Below are positions 15,944 to 23,397 of a stretch of DNA of 64,000 nt, in pieces. Each line of letters starts with the position of its first letter. Position 1 is the first letter of the stretch. Source of the stretch: Pseudokineococcus lusitanus (GTDB taxonomy: Bacteria > Actinomycetota > Actinomycetes > Actinomycetales > Quadrisphaeraceae); NCBI RefSeq assembly GCF_003751265.1, contig NZ_RJKN01000006.1, forward strand, positions 248,001-312,000, in the 5' to 3' direction. Both the position numbers and the translations under genes were made by a program. A model generated the notes under the pieces. The model worked only from the letters and a program-made list of their open reading frames with translations. It made no database searches and was not told the DNA's origin.

Positions 15944-18474
15944 GGGGCCTCCTGGGCGGGCCGGGGCGGGGTCGCCCGGGCACCGGCCTGCTGCTGCGCG
16001 TCGTCGCCGTCGGGGCGGGGGTGGTCGGGGTCGTGCGGGACCGGCGGGGCGCCGGGGGCAGGGGCGGGCGAGCGGGGGCCCTCGCCCGGCGCGCGGCGGC
16101 GGGCGCTGCGGACGGAGCGGACGAGGCCCGCGACGAGCACGACGCCGCCCGCGGCCGCGACGCCCGCCGTGCCCCAGGCCGCCCACTCCAGCCGGACCCG
16201 CACGGGGACGGACACGGGCTCGCCGAGGTCGGCGCCGCCCGGGGCGGAGAGCTGGAGGGTGAGGACGGCGTCGCCCTCGCCGACGGCCTCCACGGGCACG
16301 AGCACCTGCGTGCGGGCGCCCGCGGGGACGGAGGCGGCGACGTCGTCGAGCACGCGCAGCCGGGGCGAGCCGGAGCGGCCGGCGACGACGACCTCGACCG
16401 GCCGGTCGAGGTCGTTGCTCACCGTGACGGGCACGGACGCCTCGGCGCCGACGACCGTCACCTGGCCGCCCTGCAGCAGCGAGACCCCCGAGGCCGCCGC
16501 GACGGACGCGCGGGCGACGGCCAGGACGGCGTCCGCCCAGCCGCTCTCGGTCCGGGCGGCGAGGGCGGCCGCCGCCGTGGCGCGCAGGCGGGCGTCGTCG
16601 ACGGCGCCGGTGTCCCCGAGGGCGCCCGCGAGCGGCAGGGCGGCCGTGACGGCGTCCGAGGCGGCGGCCAGGGCGGTGCCGTCCAGCGGCGGCGTCGGCG
16701 TGCCCTCCGCGGTGGCGGGCAGGTCGAGGGCGACGGGGGTGCCGGCGGCGGCCGGGTCGAGCAGCTCGGCGACGGGGGCGGCCCGGCTCCACGGCGCCGC
16801 GGTGAGGGCGTCGAGCGCCGCGTAGCCGTCGGCCACGCCGACGTCCCAGCCGCGGGGGGCGACGACGAGGACGCGCGCGGCCGTGCCGTCCGCCCGGGGC
16901 TCGCGCGCCAGGGCCGCCGTCTCGGCGAGCAGGCGGGCGCCCGCCACCGGGTCGTCGCCGACGGCGGCCAGGGCGGCGGACAGCGGGCCGTCGGCCACGA
17001 GGGCCGGGGCACCGGCGGCCTCGCCCGCCCCCTCGCCGAGGACCGCGGCCGCGGCGGTCGCCGCGGGGTCGGTCCCGGCGTCGGCGGTCCCGGCCGCGCC
17101 GGTCGCGGCGGGGGCGAGGAGGAAGGCGGGCCGGCCGTCGGCGGCGTCGCCCGCGGCGTCGGCGGCGAGGTCGGCGGCCCGGTCCCCGAGGACGCCGCCG
17201 GCCGGCCAGACGACGTCGTCGCGCACCCGCGCGCCGTCGACGGGCAGCCCGGCGCGGTCGAGCGCCGCGCGGGCCTGCCGGCGGCCCTCCGCCCACAGCG
17301 CGGGGCGGCCGGCGCCGGCGACCGAGAGGAGGTCGGTGTCCCCGCGGGGCAGCGCGAGCACCTCGTGGTCGGGGGCCGTGGCGAGCAGCCGCTCGCGCCA
17401 GGCGGCGGCGCCGGCGGGGACGTCCTCGTCCTCCGTCGTGGCGCCGCCCCCGCCGTCCGTGCCCCCGTCCGTGCCCCCGTCCGTGCCCCCGTCCGTGCCG
17501 CCGGTCGCCGCCGGGACGTCCGTCGGGTCGGCGGCGCCGCCGCCGTCGTCGGCCACGGCGGGCGGGGCCGCGGCCCCGAGGTCGGCACGGTCCTCGGCCG
17601 TGGAGTCGAGGAGGAGGGGGTCGAGCGCCCACGAGGCGGCGGGGTGCCGCGCCACCTCGAGCAGCCGCCCGAGACGGCCCTCGCCGGCGCCCGCGGGCCC
17701 GTCGCCGTCCACGAGCGCCGCGAGGTCGTCCGTGGGCACGAGCGCCGAGGCCGGGTCGGGCACGGCTCCCGTGAGGGGCACGACGACGCCCGTCGCCACG
17801 GGCTCGCCCGCCGGCAGCGGGGTCTCGTCGGCGGGCTGCCACACGAGGAGCCCGCGGTCGGCGTCGAGGCGGTCGCCGCCCGCGTCCACGACGTCGACGG
17901 CCAGCCCCCGCGGCCCCCACGACGACGGGCGCGACGGCAGCCCCAGCGCGTCCGCGGGCACGGACGCCACGAGGTCGCGGCCGGTGCCGGGGGCGAGCGG
18001 CTCGACGAGCGGGAGGGTGAGGAGGACCTCGCCCGCCGAGGCGTCGGGCGGCGCGTCCGCCCAGGCCGCGACGGCGTCCCGGCTGCCGAGCCGCTCCGGC
18101 TGGACGCGCAGCTCGGCCGTGAGGCCCGTGGCGGCGGTGGCGTCCCCGTTGACGACGCGGAGCCCGACGACGAGCTCGTCGTCCGGGGTGAGCGGGTCGT
18201 CGCGCAGGGCGGTGACCTCGACGGACACGCCGTCGGGGGCCCCGGCGACGGGGACGTCCGGCACCGCGGCGACGTCGGTGCCCGGGTCGTCGGCCGCCGC
18301 CCCGTCGGTCGGCGGGTCCGCGACGGGGGCGTCCTCGGCCGGGGCCGCCGTGCCGTCGTCGCCCGGCAGCGTCGTCGCCGCGGCGGCCGGGGGGACGACG
18401 AGGAGGGCGGTCGCCACGAGCGCCCCCGCGGCCCGGGCCACGGCGCGCAGCGGGACCGGCGCCGGCTCAGCCAC
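15940..18474 (-). CDS. DUF6049 family secreted, membrane-anchored protein
   Basis: An 844-residue protein with an N-terminal signal peptide (about 1-33, ending A-A-A-A) and a single C-terminal membrane span near residue 775 (W-G-T-A-G-V-A-A-A-G-G-V-V-L-V-A-G-L-V). A short Pro/Arg-rich cytoplasmic tail follows. The bulk would be outside the membrane. It corresponds to the conserved exported protein encoded between mutT4 and mviN in mycobacteria; the function is unknown but the constant link to murJ suggests a role in peptidoglycan precursor export. A (G-T-D-G)n stretch near residue 330 comes from a short tandem repeat. It overlaps both neighbours: 8 nt with the Nudix stop and 4 nt with murJ. 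Confidence 0.85.
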   Translation of the reverse strand: MAEPAPVPLRAVARAAGALVATALLVVPPAAAATTLPGDDGTAAPAEDAPVADPPTDGAAADDPGTDVAAVPDVPVAGAPDGVSVEVTALRDDPLTPDDELVVGLRVVNGDATAATGLTAELRVQPERLGSRDAVAAWADAPPDASAGEVLLTLPLVEPLAPGTGRDLVASVPADALGLPSRPSSWGPRGLAVDVVDAGGDRLDADRGLLVWQPADETPLPAGEPVATGVVVPLTGAVPDPASALVPTDDLAALVDGDGPAGAGEGRLGRLLEVARHPAASWALDPLLLDSTAEDRADLGAAAPPAVADDGGGAADPTDVPAATGGTDGGTDGGTDGGTDGGGGATTEDEDVPAGAAAWRERLLATAPDHEVLALPRGDTDLLSVAGAGRPALWAEGRRQARAALDRAGLPVDGARVRDDVVWPAGGVLGDRAADLAADAAGDAADGRPAFLLAPAATGAAGTADAGTDPAATAAAAVLGEGAGEAAGAPALVADGPLSAALAAVGDDPVAGARLLAETAALAREPRADGTAARVLVVAPRGWDVGVADGYAALDALTAAPWSRAAPVAELLDPAAAGTPVALDLPATAEGTPTPPLDGTALAAASDAVTAALPLAGALGDTGAVDDARLRATAAAALAARTESGWADAVLAVARASVAAASGVSLLQGGQVTVVGAEASVPVTVSNDLDRPVEVVVAGRSGSPRLRVLDDVAASVPAGARTQVLVPVEAVGEGDAVLTLQLSAPGGADLGEPVSVPVRVRLEWAAWGTAGVAAAGGVVLVAGLVRSVRSARRRAPGEGPRSPAPAPGAPPVPHDPDHPRPDGDDAQQQAGARATPPRPAQEAP
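17461..17496. repeat. 12-bp tandem repeat inside the DUF6049 gene
   Basis: Three perfect copies of GCCCCCGTCCGT, with partial copies at both ends. They encode a (Gly-Thr-Asp-Gly) run in the extracellular linker. Being a multiple of three, copy changes would keep the frame. Confidence 0.85.
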
Positions 18475-19012
18475 CGTCGCCGAGCAGGTCCTCGGCGGCA
18501 CGGGCGATGCGCCGCTCGTTGGGGAAGGCCAGGCGGGCGCCCAGCTCGGGCACCGGCACCCACGCGGCGTCCACGGCCTCGGCGTCCGGGTCGCCCTCGA
18601 CGCCCAGGCGGCCCCCGGTGGCCCGCAGCAGGAAGTGGTGGACGGTCTTGTGGATGCGGCGGCCGTCCGCGGTGAACCAGTAGTCGATGGTGCCGAGCGG
18701 GCGGACCGGCTCGCCGACGATCCCCGTCTCCTCCGCGATCTCGCGGACGGCGGCCTGGACCGGCGTCTCGTCGCCCTCGAGGTGGCCCTTCGGCAGGCAC
18801 CACTCGAGCCGGCCGGCGCGGTTGAGGCGGGCGATGAGCGCCACCTGGGGGACGCCGTCCTCCTCGCGCACGACGAGCCCGCCGGCGGAGGTCTCCTCGA
18901 CCGTCGTCCCGCGGGCCCGGCCGCCGCGCACCGGGCGGCCGGACGGCCCGGACGGGTCGTCCTCGCGCGAGGCGCGCGCCCGCGGCAGCGGGCGGCCGGA
19001 CGGGGCAGGCAT
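18467..19012 (-). CDS. Nudix hydrolase (MutT4-like)
   Basis: A 181-residue protein with a clear Nudix box (G-H-L-E-G-D-E-T-P-V-Q-A-A-V-R-E-I-A-E-E-T-G-I), preceded by E-W-C-L-P-K. The first 35 residues are a basic, Pro/Arg-rich leader. It hydrolyses a nucleoside diphosphate-linked compound; the exact substrate cannot be read from the sequence. It is the promoter-proximal gene of the Nudix-DUF6049-murJ run. The ATG lies 6 nt after a TACAGT -10 element, so the transcript is probably leaderless. It is divergent from cca. Confidence 0.9.
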   Translation of the reverse strand: MPAPSGRPLPRARASREDDPSGPSGRPVRGGRARGTTVEETSAGGLVVREEDGVPQVALIARLNRAGRLEWCLPKGHLEGDETPVQAAVREIAEETGIVGEPVRPLGTIDYWFTADGRRIHKTVHHFLLRATGGRLGVEGDPDAEAVDAAWVPVPELGARLAFPNERRIARAAEDLLGDGG

Positions 19013-19018
19013 GCCAGC

Positions 19019-19024
19019 ACTGTA
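19019..19024 (-). promoter_or_regulatory. -10 element of a probable leaderless promoter for the Nudix-murJ operon
   Basis: TACAGT on the minus strand, exactly 6 nt before the ATG at 19012. The start of transcription would coincide with the start codon. This is one of the best matches among the leaderless candidates in the window. Confidence 0.6.
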
Positions 19025-19128
19025 ACGACGGGTCCCCGCCCGCCCCCCGCCGTCGAGGGGCGGCGCGGCGGTCGTGACCGGACCGGGACCCGGGCGGAGG
19101 GGCCCGGCGGCCGTGGGACCCTCGGGCG

Positions 19129-20643
19129 GTGCCCGCTGACGCCGTCCCCGCGCCCGAGCCGGTGCCCGCCCCCGCCGTCGCCGCGGCGGTCGACGCCGCC
19201 CGCGACGAGGCCGTCGCGGCGCTCCTCGCCTTCGCCCCCGACGCGGTGGAGCTGGGCCGCCGCTTCGCCGAGGCCGGCCACACGCTGGCCCTCGTGGGCG
19301 GGCCCGTGCGGGACGCGCTCCTCGGCCGGCTCGGCGCCGCCGCCACGACCGACCTCGACCTCACGACGAGCGCACGGCCCGAGGAGTCGGCCCGTCTCGT
19401 CGGGCGCTGGGGCGAGGCCGCGTGGGACGTGGGCGCCGCCTTCGGGACGGTCGGCGGGCGCCGCGGGGACGTCGTCGTCGAGGTGACGACGTACCGCACC
19501 GACCTCTACGACCGCGTCTCCCGCAAGCCTGCTGTCGAGTTCGGCGACTCCCTCGACGCCGACCTCGTCCGCCGCGACTTCACCGTCAACGCCATGGCCG
19601 TGACGCTGCCGGACGGGGCCTTCGTCGACCCCTGCGGCGGCCTGCGCGACCTGGCCCACCACGTGCTCCACACGCCGCGCGCGCCGGAGGAGTCCTTCGC
19701 CGACGACCCGCTGCGGATGATGCGGGCGGCCCGGTTCAGCTCGACCCTGGGGCTGCGGGTGGCGCCCGCCGTCGTCGAGGCCATGACGGCCATGGCCGAC
19801 CGCATCACCATGGTCTCGGCGGAGCGCGTGCGGGTGGAGCTCGAGAAGCTGCTGCTGGGCGCGGACCCGCGGGCGGGGCTGGAGCTGCTCGTCGGCACCG
19901 GCCTCGCCGCGCACGTGCTGCCCGAGCTCCCGGCGCTGCAGCTCGAGGTCGACGAGCACCACCGCCACAAGGACGTCTACGAGCACACCCTCACCGTGCT
20001 CGAGCAGGCGATGGCGCTCGAGGACGGCCCCGACGGCGACGTCCCGGGCCCCGACCTCGTCCTGCGCCTCGCCGCGCTCCTCCACGACGTCGGCAAGCCG
20101 GCCACCCGCCGCTTCGAGCCGGGCGGCGGCGTGAGCTTCCACCACCACGAGGTGGTCGGCGCCAAGATGACGACGAAGCGGATGCGGGCGCTGCGGTTCG
20201 ACACCGCCACGACGAAGCAGGTCGCGCGCCTCGTCGAGCTGCACCTGCGCTTCCACGGCTTCTCGGGCGGCGAGTGGACCGACTCGGCGGTGCGTCGCTA
20301 CGTCACCGACGCCGGGCCGCTGCTGCCCCGGCTGCATCGGCTCACGCGCTCGGACTCCACGACGCGCAACCAGCGCAAGGCCGCCCGGCTCTCCGCCTCC
20401 TACGACGCGCTGGAGCGGCGCATCGAGGAGCTCACCGCCGCCGAGGAGCTCGCGGCCGTGCGCCCCGACCTCGACGGCGAGCAGATCATGGCCGCCCTCG
20501 GCGTCCCGCCCGGCCGGGTCGTGGGCCGCGCGTACCGGCACCTGCTCGAGCTGCGGCTGGACCGCGGGCCGCTCGGCGAGGACGCCGCCCGCGCCGAGCT
20601 CCTCGCGTGGTGGGCGGAGCAGCCGGAGGCGTCCGAGGGCTGA
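19129..20643 (+). CDS. cca: CCA tRNA nucleotidyltransferase / poly(A)-polymerase-like enzyme
   Basis: A 504-residue protein of the class II nucleotidyltransferase family with an HD domain. Motifs are L-V-G-G-P-V-R-D-A-L-L-G-R and the metal-binding D-L-D-L-T. R-R-D-F-T-V-N-A-M-A and D-D-P-L-R-M-M-R-A-A-R-F follow, and the HD phosphohydrolase part has H-R-H-K-D-V-Y-E-H-T and L-L-H-D-V-G-K-P. It adds or repairs the CCA end of tRNAs. The mycobacterial counterpart in the same position is called pcnA. The GTG start sits 6 nt after GACCCT, so it may be leaderless. The Ala/Pro-rich first 20 residues are variable. Confidence 0.93.
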   Translation: MPADAVPAPEPVPAPAVAAAVDAARDEAVAALLAFAPDAVELGRRFAEAGHTLALVGGPVRDALLGRLGAAATTDLDLTTSARPEESARLVGRWGEAAWDVGAAFGTVGGRRGDVVVEVTTYRTDLYDRVSRKPAVEFGDSLDADLVRRDFTVNAMAVTLPDGAFVDPCGGLRDLAHHVLHTPRAPEESFADDPLRMMRAARFSSTLGLRVAPAVVEAMTAMADRITMVSAERVRVELEKLLLGADPRAGLELLVGTGLAAHVLPELPALQLEVDEHHRHKDVYEHTLTVLEQAMALEDGPDGDVPGPDLVLRLAALLHDVGKPATRRFEPGGGVSFHHHEVVGAKMTTKRMRALRFDTATTKQVARLVELHLRFHGFSGGEWTDSAVRRYVTDAGPLLPRLHRLTRSDSTTRNQRKAARLSASYDALERRIEELTAAEELAAVRPDLDGEQIMAALGVPPGRVVGRAYRHLLELRLDRGPLGEDAARAELLAWWAEQPEASEG

Positions 20644-20652
20644 GGTCCTCCC

Positions 20653-20674
20653 CGCCGACCTGCACAGGTCGGCG
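20653..20674. repeat. Palindrome A of a mutually inverted pair (possible terminator)
   Basis: A 9-bp stem with a 4-nt GCAC loop, core CCGACCTGCACAGGTCGG. It starts ten bases after the cca stop. Its core is the exact reverse complement of the core of palindrome B at 20718-20741. It could end cca transcription. Confidence 0.7.
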
Positions 20675-20717
20675 CCGTGGTGTGTCGTCGCAGGTCAGGG
20701 GCGCGGAGGTCGCGCGA

Positions 20718-20741
20718 CGGCCGACCTGTGCAGGTCGGCCG
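20718..20741. repeat. Palindrome B of a mutually inverted pair (possible terminator)
   Basis: A 10-bp stem with a GTGC loop, core CCGACCTGTGCAGGTCGG. It ends just before the stop of the minus-strand gene at 20745 and could end its transcript. With palindrome A it makes a REP- or BIME-like unit. Confidence 0.7.
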
Positions 20742-20744
20742 GCG

Positions 20745-21029
20745 TCAGCCGCGCTCGCGGACGAGCCGCAGGACGACGTCGAGGTTCACGAGCAGGAGGA
20801 AGAGCCCGGCGAGGGCGGACAGCCCGCCGACGACGTGGAGGAGCACCCCGAGCTGGATCACCGTCCAGGCGCCCACGGTTCCGCTGACCCACAGCAGGAA
20901 GAGCCCGCCGACGAGGAGGACCGGTCCGCCACCGCGGTGCCGGGACGTCCGGGACGCTCGGGTCGGCCGCTCTGGCGCGCGCTCGTAGCGCCCGTCGCCG
21001 AGGGAGAGGTGCTGCTGTCGCTCGTCCAC
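20745..21029 (-). CDS. Small two-span membrane protein of unknown function
   Basis: A 94-residue protein with a charged N-terminal third (E-R-A-P-E-R-P-T-R-A-S) and two hydrophobic segments (about 36-58 and 61-86: G-P-V-L-L-V-G-G-L-F-L-L-W-V-S-G and V-L-L-H-V-V-G-G-L-S-A-L-A-G-L-F-L-L-L). The end is V-L-R-L-V-R-E-R-G. It is convergent with cca, with two hairpins between the stops. I do not recognise a named family. The GTG start is the first plausible one. Confidence 0.65.
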   Translation of the reverse strand: MDERQQHLSLGDGRYERAPERPTRASRTSRHRGGGPVLLVGGLFLLWVSGTVGAWTVIQLGVLLHVVGGLSALAGLFLLLVNLDVVLRLVRERG

Positions 21030-21136
21030 CCGCGCAGCGTGCCGGACGGCCGCCCGCGGGGGTGCCGGAACGGGTGGACCCCCGGCCTCGTGGGAACGGG
21101 TGTGACCCGGTCGGCCGCAGGGCCGAGGATCGCGGG

Positions 21137-21496
21137 GTGCACCCCCTGGCCACCCGCCGCCGGTCCCAGCCCGCGCCGCCGTGGGCGGTGGTCGAGGCCC
21201 TCGTGCGCCCGGACGGCGACCCCGCGCGGCCGTGGCTGCTGCTGCAGCCCGGCGAGGTCCGGCCGCTCGTCCTCGAGGCGGGGCCCGCGCACGTCCTGTG
21301 GTCCTCGCCCTGGCCCGGCCGGCCGGGCCTGCGGGTCCGGCTCGACGTCACCGCCCGAGCCGACGGCGCGGACGGTGCCGACCTGCGGTGGACCCTGCTG
21401 GGTGAGGCGCCGCTGCCGCTCGACGAGGTCCGCCCGCTGCGCCGTCGTCTCGACGAGCTGCTCAACCGCGACCTGCGGCAGTCCTTCGACCAGTAG
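21137..21496 (+). CDS. Conserved-looking hypothetical protein
   Basis: A 119-residue soluble protein without signal or membrane segment. It has beta-rich W-L-L-L-Q-P-G-E-V-R-P-L-V-L-E, a central L-R-V-R-L-D-V-T-A, and a C-terminal helix L-R-R-R-L-D-E-L-L-N-R-D-L-R-Q-S-F-D-Q. Codon third positions are nearly all G or C, supporting coding. The GTG at 21137 lies 6 nt after GAGGAT, giving a leaderless layout, and is preferred over an earlier in-frame ATG at 21062. The family is not recognised. A degenerate parS lies 22 bp after the stop. Confidence 0.6.
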   Translation: MHPLATRRRSQPAPPWAVVEALVRPDGDPARPWLLLQPGEVRPLVLEAGPAHVLWSSPWPGRPGLRVRLDVTARADGADGADLRWTLLGEAPLPLDEVRPLRRRLDELLNRDLRQSFDQ

Positions 21497-21517
21497 CCGG
21501 TCGAGCGCCCCGGCGAT

Positions 21518-21531
21518 GTTTCACGTGGAGC
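21518..21531. promoter_or_regulatory. Degenerate parS-like site
   Basis: GTTTCACGTGGAGC: the left half is a perfect canonical parS half, the right half departs at one or two positions. It is intergenic. It may bind ParB more weakly than the sites near parAB. Confidence 0.6.
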
Positions 21532-21638
21532 GGCGCCGGGCGGCAGGGGACGGTCGGCCGCCGCCCGCGTCGTGCCCGGTCACGGCTCGACGCCCCCGTG
21601 GGGACCGACCAACCCCTGTTGCCCGGAGTCGTCGGGCG

Positions 21639-23099
21639 TCAGGCGGTCGGCGCGCCCGCCGCCGGGGCCACCGGACGACCGTCCACCCGCGCGAGCAGCA
21701 CCGCGGTGGACAGCAGGAGCACCGCGAGCGGGAGCAGGAGCGAGGTCACCGCGGCGTCGGACGGCCCCGGCGGCAGGAGGAGCGCGGCGGCCAGGGCCCC
21801 CAGCACCGTCGCGGCGTTGAAGACGGCGTCGTGGACGGCCACGAGCCGGCCCCGGTGGTCGGGGCCCGCGCCGCCGAGGACGAGCGCGTCGACGCAGATC
21901 TTGAGGGCCTGCCCCGCGCCGCCGAGGACGAGGCCTCCGGCCACGAGCGCCCCGAGCGCGAGGGCCGGCACCGCGAGCGCCGCGGCGAGGGCCGCGGCGG
22001 CGAGCCCGGCGACGACGAGGCAGCCGGCGCCCCAGCGGGCCGGTCCGGTGCGGGCGGCGCCGCCCGGCGTCGTGACGACGGCGAGCACCACCCCGCCGGA
22101 CGCCGCGCCCAGCGCCAGGCCGGTGAGGGCCAGGGCCTCGTCGGCACCGGCGGGCGTGCCGGGGTCGGTGAGCCGCGTACGCGTGACGACGACGACGAGG
22201 ACGAGCAGGACGCCCGCGGCGGCCCGGGAGGCGGCCAGCCCCGCCATGGCGCGCGCCGCCACCGGGCGTGCCCGCAGGTGGCGGAGGCCGTCGAGGAGGT
22301 CGCGGCCCGCCGCCCCGAGCGCGGCGCCCGGCCCGGGGGCCCCGCCCGTCGGGGCGAGGTGCCCGCCGCCGAGGGCGCCCGCCGGCAGCCGGAGCGCGGC
22401 GAGGACCGAGCCGACGACGGCGGCGGCCGCCAGCCCCAGCACGGCGGCGTCCCCGCCGCCGGCGAGGCGCACGGCCGCGCCGGCCGCCGCACCCGCCCCG
22501 AGCGCGAGCGTCCCGACGGTCGGGACGACGGAGGAGGCGAGCACGAGGTCGCGCGGCTCGACGACCGCCGGCAGGCCGCTGCCGAGGGCGGCGAGCACGA
22601 GGCGGTTGACGGACAGGCACACGAGGACGGCGGGCACGAGGAGCACCTCGCCCGCCGTGCCCGGGGCGGCCCCGCCCACCCCGACGAGCAGCGCCGTGCC
22701 CGCGACCGCCGCGGCGCGCAGGGCTCCGGCGAGCACGAGGACCGAGCGCCGGGGCCAGCGGTCGAGCACCGTCCCCACGAGGGGCCCGACGAGCGTGTAC
22801 GGCAGGAGGACCAGCGCGAGGAGCGCGACGACGGCGCCCGCCGAGGGTGCGCGCTCCGGGGCGAAGAGCAGGAGGCCGGCGAGGCCGAGCTGGAAGGCGC
22901 CGTCGCCGGACTGGGACAGCAGGCGGACGAGCAGCAGACGTCGCAGGCCCCGCCCCCGCAGCAGCCGCGGCAGCGCCCCGAGCCCGGAGGTCCGCTCCCC
23001 GGCCGCGGTCGCCGTCGTCGCGCCCGGGCGACCCGCGGCGCCCGGCGCGCCGGGGCCGCCGCCCGGGTCCGGACGAGGGCCGTCGGCGGGGGCGTCCAC
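21639..23099 (-). CDS. Major facilitator superfamily transporter
   Basis: A 486-residue protein with about 12 hydrophobic segments. The MFS-like G-T-V-L-D-R-W-P-R-R loop lies between early spans, and D-H-R-G-R-L-V-A-V-H-D-A is in the second half. The N-terminus is about 45 residues of Gly/Pro/Ala-rich sequence before L-R-R-L-L-L-V-R-L-L-S-Q-S-G-D-G-A-F. The layout resembles efflux MFS proteins of the enterobactin/MFS_3 type; the substrate is unknown. GTG 23099 lies 6 nt after GAGGAT, a leaderless geometry. It is divergent from the PBP gene. Confidence 0.8.
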   Translation of the reverse strand: MDAPADGPRPDPGGGPGAPGAAGRPGATTATAAGERTSGLGALPRLLRGRGLRRLLLVRLLSQSGDGAFQLGLAGLLLFAPERAPSAGAVVALLALVLLPYTLVGPLVGTVLDRWPRRSVLVLAGALRAAAVAGTALLVGVGGAAPGTAGEVLLVPAVLVCLSVNRLVLAALGSGLPAVVEPRDLVLASSVVPTVGTLALGAGAAAGAAVRLAGGGDAAVLGLAAAAVVGSVLAALRLPAGALGGGHLAPTGGAPGPGAALGAAGRDLLDGLRHLRARPVAARAMAGLAASRAAAGVLLVLVVVVTRTRLTDPGTPAGADEALALTGLALGAASGGVVLAVVTTPGGAARTGPARWGAGCLVVAGLAAAALAAALAVPALALGALVAGGLVLGGAGQALKICVDALVLGGAGPDHRGRLVAVHDAVFNAATVLGALAAALLLPPGPSDAAVTSLLLPLAVLLLSTAVLLARVDGRPVAPAAGAPTA

Positions 23100-23177
23100 G
23101 CGCCCATCCTCGCGCCGGCGGGCGCCGGGCGGGCGGCCCGGCCCGGCGGCGTCCAGGCACCGCCCAGCGTCGGCGCG

Positions 23178-23183
23178 CATACT
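23178..23183 (+). promoter_or_regulatory. Possible -10 element for the PBP gene
   Basis: CATACT in the 298-bp gap between the divergent MFS and PBP genes. It would give a leader of about 200 nt ending in the AGGAAGAAGG ribosome site. The rest of the gap shows only short GC-rich direct repeats around 23300-23360. Confidence 0.35.
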
Positions 23184-23397
23184 GGCTCGCGGCCGGTGGC
23201 CGTGGTAGAGCCCCCGGCGGCCGCCACGGCAGCACCTCGCGGCCCGACGGGCACGCCCGGCCGACCCCTCACGGAGGCCGCGGCGCTGCCGATGGCACCC
23301 GTACGACGGCACCCCGCAGCAGCGGCGCGGCACCCCGCGGCAGCACCGGGCACCCGCCCCGCGCGCAGCAGCACGACGACGCAGAGGAAGAAGGACC

